Assembly (NCBI RefSeq): GCF_022288725.1 | Contig: NZ_JAKNTA010000014.1 | Location: forward strand, 124,001-188,000 | Source: Kitasatospora sp. A2-31 | GTDB taxonomy: Bacteria > Actinomycetota > Actinomycetes > Streptomycetales > Streptomycetaceae | Length of the DNA stretch: 64,000 nt | Reading direction: 5' to 3' | Shown here: positions 54,703 through 62,932 of the stretch, piece after piece | How positions within the stretch are numbered: the stretch's first letter is position 1 | Layout of the letters: every line of letters begins with the position of its first letter | The notes under the pieces: model-generated | What the model was told of the DNA's origin: nothing | Databases searched by the model: none | The model's input: only the letters and a program-made list of their open reading frames with translations | Made by a program: the position numbers and the translations under genes

Positions 54703-56019
54703 TCAGCCGGCCTTGTTGATCAGCTGGTCGATCGCGGCGTCCGCGTCCTTGGTGGCCTGGTCGATCGGCTTGTTGTTCTTGAGGATCGCCGTGAGCATGT
54801 CCGGCAGGATCTTCTGCTTCTCGATCGCGCCCCAGCCGGGTGCCAGCGGGGTGAACCACGCGTCCGGCACCGCGTTGGCCGCGGCCGCGGTGGCCGGCTT
54901 GTTCTTCAGCGGGCCCAGCTGGGTCAGGTTGTTCGGCAGGATGTCCCGGTCCGCCAGCGCCTGCTGCGACTTGGTGCCGGTGAACATCCGGATCCAGTCC
55001 GCCGCCAGGGCGGCCACCGGGGACTTCGCGGTGACGGCGAGGTCCGACCCGCCGATGAAGGTCGGCAGCGGCTTGCCGCCCGGGCCGGGCATGGTGGCCA
55101 TCTTGACCGCGTCCTTGAGGGACGGGTCGCCGGTCACCGGCGCGGTGACGCTGGCCGCCTCGAAGGGGTTGCCGTAGAAGGCGCCGGCGTGGCCGCGGGC
55201 CATCGCCTCGAACTGGTTGAGCTCGTTGACCGCGAGGTCGCCCTTGTTGTACTTGCGCACCAGGTCGACGAAGTGGGCGATGCCCTGCTGGGACTTCGGG
55301 TCGTTGAGGGTGCCGTGCCAGTTGCCGCTGCTGTCGAAGCGGGCGATCGCACCGCCGTACGCGGAGACGTAGCTCATCGCGGCGTACCAGTACGGGCCGG
55401 GCAGGTAGAGCGCCGAGTAGGTCCGGTCGGACTTGTTCCTGTCCGCGACCCGGTCGAGCGCCGCCCTCAGCTCGTCCTCGGTCTTGGGGAACTCGGCGTT
55501 CCCGGTGGCGCTCTGGAAGGCCGTCGCGTTGTAGACGGCGACCCGGGCGCCCGCGTAGTACGGCACGCACCAGAGCTTGTCCTGGTAGGTGCAGGTGTTG
55601 GCGAGCGCCTTGATCCAGGCGTCGGAGTTGTCGAAGCTGCTGCGCTCCACCGGGGCCAGGGCGCCGGCCAGGATGTACTTCATGGTCTCGGTGTTGCCGA
55701 GCTCCACCACGTCGGGGGCGAAGCCCTCGGCGAGCGCCTTGTCGAACCTGGTCACCTTGTCGGCCCAACCCTGGTACGCCAGCTTCAGCGTGACGTTCGG
55801 GTACTTCGCGGCGAACTGGTCGTTGACCCGCTGGACGAGGTCGGGCCAGTTCTTCTGGGCGTCCTCCATCAGCCAGACGGTGACCGTTCCGGTCGCCGCC
55901 TTCGGGTCCGTCGTACCGCTCCTGGCGCCGCCGGACGGCGAGCCGGCCGAGGAACAGGCCGTCAGTGCGACGGCCAGCGCCGTGGTCCCGAACGCGGACA
56001 CGAGCTGACGCTTCTTCAC
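54703..56019 (-). CDS. Extra sugar ABC substrate-binding lipoprotein (DasA paralogue)
   Basis: This 438-aa lipoprotein (lipobox LTAC) has the family-1 oligosaccharide-binding fold: VTVWLMEDAQKNWPDLVQ, PDVVELGNTETMKYI, WCVPYYAGARVAVYN, FIGGSDLAV. It aligns in layout with DasA further upstream (VTVWLMDG, VLELGNTQT, APWWVSNRVVTYNK, FLGGSNLAI), so it is a paralogue in the same cluster. GTG at 56019 has GGAGGA upstream. It has its own dre site. It may widen the range of chito-oligosaccharides taken up by DasBC. Confidence 0.9.
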   Translation of the reverse strand: MKKRQLVSAFGTTALAVALTACSSAGSPSGGARSGTTDPKAATGTVTVWLMEDAQKNWPDLVQRVNDQFAAKYPNVTLKLAYQGWADKVTRFDKALAEGFAPDVVELGNTETMKYILAGALAPVERSSFDNSDAWIKALANTCTYQDKLWCVPYYAGARVAVYNATAFQSATGNAEFPKTEDELRAALDRVADRNKSDRTYSALYLPGPYWYAAMSYVSAYGGAIARFDSSGNWHGTLNDPKSQQGIAHFVDLVRKYNKGDLAVNELNQFEAMARGHAGAFYGNPFEAASVTAPVTGDPSLKDAVKMATMPGPGGKPLPTFIGGSDLAVTAKSPVAALAADWIRMFTGTKSQQALADRDILPNNLTQLGPLKNKPATAAAANAVPDAWFTPLAPGWGAIEKQKILPDMLTAILKNNKPIDQATKDADAAIDQLINKAG

Positions 56020-56165
56020 GCCGTCCTCCGAGAGTGCTAGAGCTGGGTGCCCGCCGGCATCGTGGGCGCCCGCCGGGAGTGGTCTCCGGGAAGGGGCGGC
56101 GTAGTGCGGGAAGGGCTGATACCACATCCGGTGATGTTTGAGTTCGAACCGGATGCAGTGGAGCC

Positions 56166-56177
56166 TGGCCTAGACCA
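56166..56177. promoter_or_regulatory. dre site of the DasA paralogue
   Basis: TGGCCTAGACCA matches the DasR consensus at 11 of 12 positions and lies about 150 bp upstream of the binding-protein start, in the 56020-56433 gap. Confidence 0.8.
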
Positions 56178-56351
56178 CTCGCGGTGTCAACGCCAAATGA
56201 CCTGCCCGCCAAGGGCGTTGCCAACCTGTTGTACCGCGTGGCGATGCGTTGCCGGTTCATTACCCTCAGTGGAATTTAAGGCTGGCTTAAGGGCGATTTG
56301 AGGGAGCACCGACAGGTGGCGAAACCGCAGGTCGACGGGGTGGAACGCGAA

Positions 56352-56386
56352 CGGGCCCGCCACGCGACATGCGCGTGGCGGGCCCG
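56352..56386 (-). terminator. Terminator after dasD
   Basis: CGGGCCCGCCACGCG (56352-56366) pairs perfectly with 56372-56386 over a 5-nt loop. It makes the DasA paralogue a separate unit from dasABCD. Confidence 0.85.
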
Positions 56387-56433
56387 CCTCGAAGGCGCCT
56401 CGACGGCGCCCCGGACCACGGTCCGACGACGGC

Positions 56434-57987
56434 TCAGCCGATCGCTCCCGGCTGCCCGGTGAGCACCTCCACGGCCGCCAGACCGCAGACGCGAGCGGCG
56501 CCGTGGGTGGCGATGTGGAGGGCGCCGACCGGCTGGGACTGCGGCAGCCCCATCTCGACCACCGCGGCGTCCGGCCGGGCCGCCACCAGGCGGGCCAGCG
56601 CGGCGGCCATCCACTCGTAGCGGTGGGCGTCCCGGACCACCAGCACCAGACTGCGGTCCTCGGCACCGGCCAGCACCTCGGCCACCAGCGCGTCCAGCTG
56701 CTCCGGCGCGGCGTCCTGCGGCCGGACCGCGCGGGTGCGGGTCCCGGGGAAGCGGTCGGCCAGCATGTCGGCCACGCCCCAGGGGGTCACCTCGCCGACG
56801 GCGATGTTCGGCTCGTCGGCGAACGAGGCCACGTACGGACGCTCGGTCACCGGCCGGACCACCCGGCCCGGCGCCCGGACCACCCGCAGCGCACGGCGGG
56901 CGGCCCGCAGGCCCACCGCCAGGTCCGGCTCCGGCCGCTCGGCCTGGGCCGCGATCCGGCCCCAGCTGCCGAGCGCGCGCACCCGGGCGGCGGCGTCGGC
57001 GAGGCGCTCCTCGGGGAGCCGGCCGGACTGCACGCCCGCCACGATGGCGTCGCGCAGCATCAGCACGGTCTCCTCGTCGGCCAGGCCGCCGCCGACGCAG
57101 ATCGCGTCCGCACCGGCCGCCAGGGCCAGCACGGTGCCCTCGCCCATGCCGAAGGTGTCGGCGATGGCGCCCATCTCGATCGCGTCGCTGACGATCAGCC
57201 CCTGGTAGCCGAGGCCGCCGTCCGCCGGGGCCGCCCGCAGCAGGTCGCGCAGCACCAGCGGGCTGAGCGTGGCCGGCAGCTTCGGGTCGAGCGCCGGGAT
57301 CATGATGTGGGCCGTCATGACGGCCTTGGTCCCGGCGGCGATCGCGGCCTGGAACGGGATCAGGTCGCGGGCGCGCAGCACGTCCAGGTCGACGTCGATC
57401 ACCGGCAGGCCGTGGTGCGAGTCGACCGCGGTGTCGCCGTGGCCCGGGAAGTGCTTGGAGCAGGCCGCGACGCCGGCCGACTGCAGACCCTCCACCCAGG
57501 CGGCGGTGTGCCGGGCGCACAGCTGGGGGTCGGCGCCGAAGGAGCGGACGCCGATCACCGGGTTGCGCGGGTTCGAGTTGACGTCCGCGGTGGGCGCCCA
57601 GTTGTAGTTCACTCCGGCGGCGGCCAGCGCCCGGCCCAGCTCGCGGGCGACGTCGCGGGTCAGCGCCGGGTCGTCGATCGCACCGAGGGCGAAGTTGCCC
57701 GGCCACGACGAGCCCGAACCGGCCTCGAGGCGGGTGACGTCGCCGCTCTCCTCGTCGATCGCGATCAGGAGGTCGGGGTTCTCCTCGCGCAGCGCCCGGG
57801 TGAGCGCGGAAAGCTGCGCCAGGTCGGTCACGTTGCGGTCGAACAGGGCGACCGAGCCGAGGCCGGCGGCCAGGTGGCGGCGGACCCACTCCGGGGGCTC
57901 GGTGCCGACGAAGCCGGGCTGCAGGACGGTCAGCGCGTCCCGGTGCAGCTGGTCGCTGGCCGGCAGGGTGGGGATGAGGATGCTCAC
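56434..57987 (-). CDS. dasD: GH3 beta-N-acetylglucosaminidase
   Basis: This 517-aa protein is a GH3 NagZ-like hydrolase: the KHFPGHGDTAVDSHH loop carries the catalytic His/Asp acid-base pair and VSDAIEMGA the nucleophilic Asp. It has no signal peptide, so it should split imported N,N'-diacetylchitobiose or other GlcNAc oligomers inside the cell. It follows dasC by six bases and continues into about 150 C-terminal residues beyond the barrel. DasD of the das locus is the counterpart. Confidence 0.93.
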   Translation of the reverse strand: MSILIPTLPASDQLHRDALTVLQPGFVGTEPPEWVRRHLAAGLGSVALFDRNVTDLAQLSALTRALREENPDLLIAIDEESGDVTRLEAGSGSSWPGNFALGAIDDPALTRDVARELGRALAAAGVNYNWAPTADVNSNPRNPVIGVRSFGADPQLCARHTAAWVEGLQSAGVAACSKHFPGHGDTAVDSHHGLPVIDVDLDVLRARDLIPFQAAIAAGTKAVMTAHIMIPALDPKLPATLSPLVLRDLLRAAPADGGLGYQGLIVSDAIEMGAIADTFGMGEGTVLALAAGADAICVGGGLADEETVLMLRDAIVAGVQSGRLPEERLADAAARVRALGSWGRIAAQAERPEPDLAVGLRAARRALRVVRAPGRVVRPVTERPYVASFADEPNIAVGEVTPWGVADMLADRFPGTRTRAVRPQDAAPEQLDALVAEVLAGAEDRSLVLVVRDAHRYEWMAAALARLVAARPDAAVVEMGLPQSQPVGALHIATHGAARVCGLAAVEVLTGQPGAIG

Positions 57988-57993
57988 GTGGGA

Positions 57994-58824
57994 TCAGCCC
58001 TTCACGGCGCCGTCGGTCAGTCCGCCCACGGCCTTGCGCTGCAGGAAGATGAAGAGGATCAGGATCGGGATCGCGAACATGGTGGACGCGGCCATGGTGG
58101 CGCCCCAGTCGGTGCCGAAGTTGGTCTGGAACGAGGAGAGCCAGAGCGGGAGGGTCTGGAACTCCTCCTTCTTGTTCAGGATGTTGACCAGCGGGAACTC
58201 GTTCCACGCGGTGATGAAGCCGAACAGCGAGGTCGACATCAGACCGGGGGCCAGCAGCGGGAAGATCACCTTGAGGAAGGCCTGGGTGCGGGTGCAGCCG
58301 TCCACCATGGCCGACTCCTCCAGCTCCTTGGGCACGGCGGCGATGAAGCCGCGCAGCGTCCAGATCGTGAAGGGCAGCACCATCATCAGGTAGAGCGCGG
58401 TCAGCGGGACGAGGCTGTTGAGCATGTCGTTGTCGCGGACCAGCAGGTAGGCCGCGATGATCATGACCTCCCAGGGCGCCATCTGGGCCGCCATGACGAC
58501 CAGGACGAAGCTCTTGCGGCCGCGGAAGCGCATCCGCGCGATGGCGAAGGAGGCCAGGGTCGCGATCACCAGCGAGCCGAGCACGGCCCCGACCGTGACG
58601 ACGAGGCTGTTGGTGACGTACGTCCAGAAGTTGGGGGCGTGGACGGCCTTGTCGAAGTGCTCGAACGTCGCGTCCAGCGGGAGGAACACCGGCGTCCGGC
58701 TGATGATGTCGTTGTCCTGCTTGAAGGCCGTCGAGATCATCCAGTAGACGGGGAAGATGAAGAAGACGAAGAGGACGACCGCGATCGCGTTCGGCCAGGT
58801 GCGTCCGATGAGCGAGCGCCTCAC
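57994..58824 (-). CDS. dasC: Chito-oligosaccharide ABC permease DasC
   Basis: This 276-aa MalG-type permease has six hydrophobic segments and the EAA loop EESAMVDGCTRTQAFLKVIF. GTG at 58824 overlaps the dasB stop (GTGA). With DasB it forms the membrane channel for N,N'-diacetylchitobiose. No ATPase is in the cluster, so the shared ATPase MsiK is expected to power it. Confidence 0.93.
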   Translation of the reverse strand: MRRSLIGRTWPNAIAVVLFVFFIFPVYWMISTAFKQDNDIISRTPVFLPLDATFEHFDKAVHAPNFWTYVTNSLVVTVGAVLGSLVIATLASFAIARMRFRGRKSFVLVVMAAQMAPWEVMIIAAYLLVRDNDMLNSLVPLTALYLMMVLPFTIWTLRGFIAAVPKELEESAMVDGCTRTQAFLKVIFPLLAPGLMSTSLFGFITAWNEFPLVNILNKKEEFQTLPLWLSSFQTNFGTDWGATMAASTMFAIPILILFIFLQRKAVGGLTDGAVKG

Positions 58825-59840
58825 AGCTCGTCCTCCTGCTTCAGAATGATCCGGAAGTAGTACGCCATCAGCGCGCCCAGCATCAGGATGGTGAGCACGG
58901 CGATCGCGGAGCCGACGCCGAAGCGCTGGGATCCGAAGCCCTCCAGGAAGGCGTGGACCGGGAGGGTCCGGGTGAGCCCGTCCGGGCCGCCCTTGTTGAT
59001 CAGGTAGACCTGGGTGAAGGCCTTGAAGACCCAGATGACCTCCAGGAAGGTCGTCGCCAGGAAGAACGGCTTCATGATCGGGTAGATCACCGCACCGAAG
59101 ATCTTGAAGGAGCCGGCGCCGTCCATCCGGGCCGCCTCGTAGAGCTCCTTCGGGATGGTGGTCAGGCCCGCGTACATGTTGAACGCCACGAACGGGATCG
59201 AGCCCCAGACGATCAGCACGACGATCACGAAGAAGGTCGAGTACTGGCCGCTGGTCCAGTTGTAGTGGGCCATCCCGTGCCAGCCCAGCTTGTCCAGGAC
59301 CCAGTTGACGACACCGAACTGCGAGTCGAAGAGCCACTGGAAGACCGTGGTCGCGGCGACCACCGGCATCGCCCAGGCCAGGATCAGCGAGATCGAGAGC
59401 GCCAGCCGCATCCGCTTGCCGAGCCGGTCCAGCAGCAGGCCGACCAGGGTGCCGAACACCATGATCAGGACGACGTTGACCACGGTGAACGCCACCGTGC
59501 GGCCGGTGACCGACCAGAACTCCGAGCTGGTCAGCTGGTCGGTGTAGTTCTCGAAGCCGTTCCACTCGGTGAGGTGCTGGATCAGCTGCCGCCGGTTGAG
59601 GTTCTGGAAGGACACCAGCACGGTCTTGAGCAGCGGCCACCCGAGCAGGAGCAGCGTCGCCGCGATGGCCGGCAGCAGCAGCAGGTACGGGGCGACGGAC
59701 CGGCCGACCCGCCGGTCGACCGGTCTGCCGCTCTTCTTCGGGGTGGCACCGACGACGACGTCTCTCTCGTCGGTACTGGCCACGGCAGCCTTCCCTGATT
59801 CCGGGGACTGCGTCTGCACCCGCTCCGAATGCACAGCCAT
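58821..59840 (-). CDS. dasB: Chito-oligosaccharide ABC permease DasB
   Basis: This 339-aa MalF-type permease has a 45-residue cytoplasmic N-terminus, six membrane segments and the EAA loop YEAARMDGAGSFKIFGAVIY. It lies 89 bp after dasA, with a small hairpin between. It pairs with DasC. Confidence 0.93.
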   Translation of the reverse strand: MAVHSERVQTQSPESGKAAVASTDERDVVVGATPKKSGRPVDRRVGRSVAPYLLLLPAIAATLLLLGWPLLKTVLVSFQNLNRRQLIQHLTEWNGFENYTDQLTSSEFWSVTGRTVAFTVVNVVLIMVFGTLVGLLLDRLGKRMRLALSISLILAWAMPVVAATTVFQWLFDSQFGVVNWVLDKLGWHGMAHYNWTSGQYSTFFVIVVLIVWGSIPFVAFNMYAGLTTIPKELYEAARMDGAGSFKIFGAVIYPIMKPFFLATTFLEVIWVFKAFTQVYLINKGGPDGLTRTLPVHAFLEGFGSQRFGVGSAIAVLTILMLGALMAYYFRIILKQEDEL

Positions 59841-59906
59841 CGTTCTCTCTTCCTAGCAACCGACCACGACGGACAGGCGCCGCCCACCGGCCCCCCGCCG
59901 GGAGCC

Positions 59907-59926
59907 GGTGAGCGACGCCGCTCACC
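59907..59926 (-). other. Intercistronic hairpin dasA-dasB
   Basis: GGTGAGCG (59907-59914) pairs with CGCTCACC (59919-59926) directly after the dasA stop. Such hairpins often keep binding-protein mRNA more abundant than permease mRNA. Confidence 0.5.
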
Positions 59927-59929
59927 TGC

Positions 59930-61222
59930 TTACTGCTTCTGGTTGAGACGCTTCGCGATCTCGTCGTCGGCCTTCTTGGCAGCGGCCGCGTAGTCGCCGG
60001 TCAGGGCGCCGGTCAGGAACTCCTTGATCGGGTTCGGCTCGTTCTCCACGTTCGCCCAGGTGGGGGTGTTCGGGGTGATCGCGCCGTTGGCGGACGCCGG
60101 GAGGGCTGCCTTGGCGAACTCGCCGGCGACCTGGCTGTTCAGCGAGGTCTTGTTCGGGATGGAGCCGGCGGCGGCGACCAGGCCCTCGTTCTTGTCGTTG
60201 AGGGCGACCTTCAGGAAGTCCTTGGCCATCTCGGAGTTCTTGCTGGCCTGGGCGATGGCCAGGTTCGAGCCGCCGAGGAAGACGCCCGAGGACTTGTCGG
60301 CGGTCTTGCCCGGGAGCGGGAAGAAGCCGATCTTGTCCTTCGGCATGACCTTCTCCTCCGGCAGCTCCCAGCCGAGGCTGATCATCGTGCCGATGTCACC
60401 CTTGCCGAAGACCTCCTTCTGCTGCGGAGTGGCCTCGTCCTTGTCCTTCGGACCGGTGGCCGAGTAGCTCTGCAGCTTCTTGTAGGTCTCGAAGGCCTTC
60501 TGCGCCTCGGGGGTGGACAGGCCGCCGACCCACTTGTCGCCGTCCTTCTTGGCCAGCTTGCCGCCCTCGCTGGAGAGGAGGCCGAAGTAGACGTACCACT
60601 CCTGGCCCGGCATGTAGATCGGGTCGGTGACGCCCGCCGTCGCCTTCAGCTTGTCGAGGTCGGCGTAGAACTCGTCCAGGGTCTTCGGGGCGGCGCTCAG
60701 ACCGGCCTTGGCCCAGAGGTCCTTGTTGTAGGTGACCACGCGGTTGGAGACCCACCACGGGGCCGCGTACTGCTTGCCCTCCAGGGTGGCGGCCTCGTTC
60801 TGGTTGGCGGCCCAGTCGGCCCCGCCCAGGGCGGCCTTGTCCTTGGTGATGTCGAGCAGACCGCCGCTGGCCGCGTAGCCCGCGGTCTGGGTGTTGCCGA
60901 GCTCCAGGACGTCGACGGAGCCCTCGGAGAGCGCGGTGGTGATCTTCGCCCCGATCCCGTTCCACTTCTGGATCTGGAAGTCGACCTTGGCGCCCGGGTA
61001 GGTGGACTCGAACTCGGACTTGACGGACTCCGTCCAGCCCTTCGGGGCGGAGCCGTCCATCAGCCACACGGTCAGGGTCTTGCCGCTGTAGTTCTTGCCG
61101 GCCGCGGAGGTCGAGGACGAGCCGCCCTTGCCCTCGTCGCTGGACTTGGCGTCCGAACCACAAGCCGCCACGCCGACGACCATTGCTGCGACGCCGACCG
61201 CCGCGATGAGCTGACGCTTCAC
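59930..61222 (-). CDS. dasA: Chito-oligosaccharide-binding lipoprotein DasA
   Basis: This 430-aa lipoprotein (lipobox VAAC) has the family-1 sugar-binding fold: LTVWLMDGSAPKGWTESVKS, VDVLELGNTQTAGYAASGGL, FLGGSNLAIAQASKN. GTG at 61222 with AGGATGG-type spacing follows the same signal-peptide start as its paralogue. It binds (GlcNAc)2 for DasBC. Two dre sites in the dasA-dasR gap imply DasR control. Confidence 0.94.
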   Translation of the reverse strand: MKRQLIAAVGVAAMVVGVAACGSDAKSSDEGKGGSSSTSAAGKNYSGKTLTVWLMDGSAPKGWTESVKSEFESTYPGAKVDFQIQKWNGIGAKITTALSEGSVDVLELGNTQTAGYAASGGLLDITKDKAALGGADWAANQNEAATLEGKQYAAPWWVSNRVVTYNKDLWAKAGLSAAPKTLDEFYADLDKLKATAGVTDPIYMPGQEWYVYFGLLSSEGGKLAKKDGDKWVGGLSTPEAQKAFETYKKLQSYSATGPKDKDEATPQQKEVFGKGDIGTMISLGWELPEEKVMPKDKIGFFPLPGKTADKSSGVFLGGSNLAIAQASKNSEMAKDFLKVALNDKNEGLVAAAGSIPNKTSLNSQVAGEFAKAALPASANGAITPNTPTWANVENEPNPIKEFLTGALTGDYAAAAKKADDEIAKRLNQKQ

Positions 61223-61346
61223 GCCATCCTCCTGAGGGATGCCTGGGTTGCCCCCGTCGGGTGGCTGCGGCAGACCCACGCAAGGCGGGAGGAATGGTGC
61301 CGCGGACCCCAGCGAACGGGTGGGGGATTCGTAGTGACCGGCCTAG

Positions 61347-61358
61347 TGGTGTAGACCA
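61347..61358. promoter_or_regulatory. dre site 1 in the dasA-dasR gap
   Basis: TGGTGTAGACCA matches the DasR consensus at 11 of 12 positions. Confidence 0.85.
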
Positions 61359-61371
61359 GATGCCTGGAGCT

Positions 61372-61383
61372 TGGCCTAGACCA
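61372..61383. promoter_or_regulatory. dre site 2 in the dasA-dasR gap
   Basis: TGGCCTAGACCA matches the DasR consensus at 11 of 12 positions, centred 25 bp from site 1. The pair can control both dasA and dasR. Confidence 0.85.
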
Positions 61384-61557
61384 ATGGGCCTGTCAACGGC
61401 TGTTCATGCGATCAGGACCACCCGTTATCAAGCCGACACCGCACATCGTTCATCGCGTGATGAGGTATTCGTTCCGTTGCCATACATGCAACGATGTGAG
61501 CTGTTAACGATGTGGCGCGGCCACCAGGAGCCGCGCGAGAAGCGGGAGACAGGTCCG

Positions 61558-62349
61558 ATGAGCAGCGACGGGGGCAGCACGGCCCAGGTGAACGACCCCC
61601 AGGCGAAGAGCCTCCCGGCGCAGACCGGCACGGACCAGACCGCCCGGGTCCCGAAGTACTACGGACTCAAGCGCCACCTGCTCCAGCTCACCGAGACCCA
61701 GCCCGCGGGCACCCCGGTGCCGCCCGAGCGGGCGCTGGCCGCGCAGTTCGACACCTCGCGCACCACCGTCCGGCAGGCGCTGCAGGAGCTGGTGGTCGAG
61801 GGCCGGCTGGAGCGCATCCAGGGCAAGGGCACCTTCGTCGCCAAGCCCAAGGTCGCCCAGGCCCTCCAGCTGACCTCCTACACGGAGGACATGCGCGCCC
61901 AGGGCCTGGAGCCCACCTCCCGGCTGATCGAGATCGGCTACATCACCGCCGACGACCGGCTTGCACCGCTGCTGGACATCAAGCCCGGCGGCCGGGTGCT
62001 GCGGATCGAGCGCCTGCGGCTGGCCAACGGCGACCCGATGGCCATCGAGGTCGCCCACCTGTCCGCCAAGCGCTTCCCCGCCCTGCGCCGCAACCTGGCC
62101 AAGCACAACTCGCTCTACGCCGCCCTGCGCGAGGTGTACGGGGTCACCGTGGCCGAGGCCGAGGAGACCATCGAGACCACGCTGGCCACCCCGCGCGAGG
62201 CCGGGCTGCTCGGCTCCGACCTCGGACTGCCGATGCTCCAGCTCTCCCGGCACTCCTTCGACGCCGAGGGCGCCCCGGTCGAGTGGGTGCGCTCGATCTA
62301 CCGCGGCGACCGCTACAAGTTCATCACCCGGCTCAAGCGCCCCGAGTAG
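61558..62349 (+). CDS. dasR: GntR/HutC-family regulator DasR
   Basis: This 263-aa protein has a winged helix (PPERALAAQFDTSRTTVRQA, RLERIQGKGTFVAKP) and a UTRA effector domain (TADDRLAPLLDIKPGGRVLR, EWVRSIYRGDRYKFITRLKR). It is highly similar in motif order to S. coelicolor DasR, the global regulator that releases dre sites on binding GlcN-6-P. ATG at 61558; the 30-residue N-terminal tail is variable in the family. It lies divergent to dasA. Confidence 0.96.
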   Translation: MSSDGGSTAQVNDPQAKSLPAQTGTDQTARVPKYYGLKRHLLQLTETQPAGTPVPPERALAAQFDTSRTTVRQALQELVVEGRLERIQGKGTFVAKPKVAQALQLTSYTEDMRAQGLEPTSRLIEIGYITADDRLAPLLDIKPGGRVLRIERLRLANGDPMAIEVAHLSAKRFPALRRNLAKHNSLYAALREVYGVTVAEAEETIETTLATPREAGLLGSDLGLPMLQLSRHSFDAEGAPVEWVRSIYRGDRYKFITRLKRPE

Positions 62350-62480
62350 GCGCCGCTCCCCGCTCCCGGGCACCGGCCTGCGCACCCGCGCACGCCGGTG
62401 CCTCCGCGCATCCGGGCGGCGCCCGGGGCGCCGTCGCGGCGCGCGGTGCGTCCGGATGGCGGGAAGTTCCGTCGAATCCG

Positions 62481-62509
62481 GTGACAGAGATCACTCCATG
62501 CTCTAGATT
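62481..62509 (+). promoter_or_regulatory. Promoter with CRP-like site before the symporter operon
   Basis: GTGACA (62481-62486) and TAGATT (62504-62509), 17 nt apart, form a promoter. GTGACAGAGATCAC (62481-62494) is also a GTGA-N6-TCAC CRP-type palindrome covering the -35. Confidence 0.6.
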
Positions 62510-62629
62510 TCGCAGCCGTATTGACTGCCGATCACCAGTGGTGCTGCTCGGCGGGCTCCGGGGGGTTGTGCGGCCCCGCGGGGCTGCGGCGCCGACCGGG
62601 TGAGCCCTCCTCCGGAGCGGAGCCGAACC

Positions 62630-62932
62630 ATGCCGACAGACCGCGCTGCCACCGAACCTGTCATGCCCGAGCCACCCGGCCCCGACTCCGTGCCGGCGGT
62701 GACGCCGGAGCGGGTGCTGGCCGCCCTCGCCCTGCTCGTGCCCATCGTCGCGATGCTCTGGGTGAGCTCGTACGACAAGACCGGCCCCGAGGTGGGCGGG
62801 GTGCCGTTCTTCTACTGGTACCAGCTGCTCTGGGTGCCGGTCTCGGCCGTCTTCACGGTCGCGGCCTACCTGCTGGTCAACCGGGACGAGAAGGCCCGCA
62901 AGGCCGCCCGGAAGGCGGGTGGCGCGCGATGA
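62630..62932 (+). CDS. DUF3311 small membrane protein
   Basis: This 100-aa protein has two hydrophobic segments (VLAALALLVPIVAMLWVSSY; FYWYQLLWVPVSAVFTVAAYL) and ends in a basic tail, the DUF3311 pattern. DUF3311 genes almost always precede sodium:solute symporters and overlap them, as here (ATGA at 62929). It is probably the small subunit of the MctP-type symporter. ATG at 62630 is chosen over a GTG ten codons upstream. Confidence 0.88.
   Translation: MPTDRAATEPVMPEPPGPDSVPAVTPERVLAALALLVPIVAMLWVSSYDKTGPEVGGVPFFYWYQLLWVPVSAVFTVAAYLLVNRDEKARKAARKAGGAR

Noticed and set aside
52985..55177. Rightward open frame of 730 codons over the repeats, nagB2 and the binding protein
   Set aside because: It lies antisense to two well-supported genes and has shadow-type composition; the 127-bp repeats simply lack stops in this frame.
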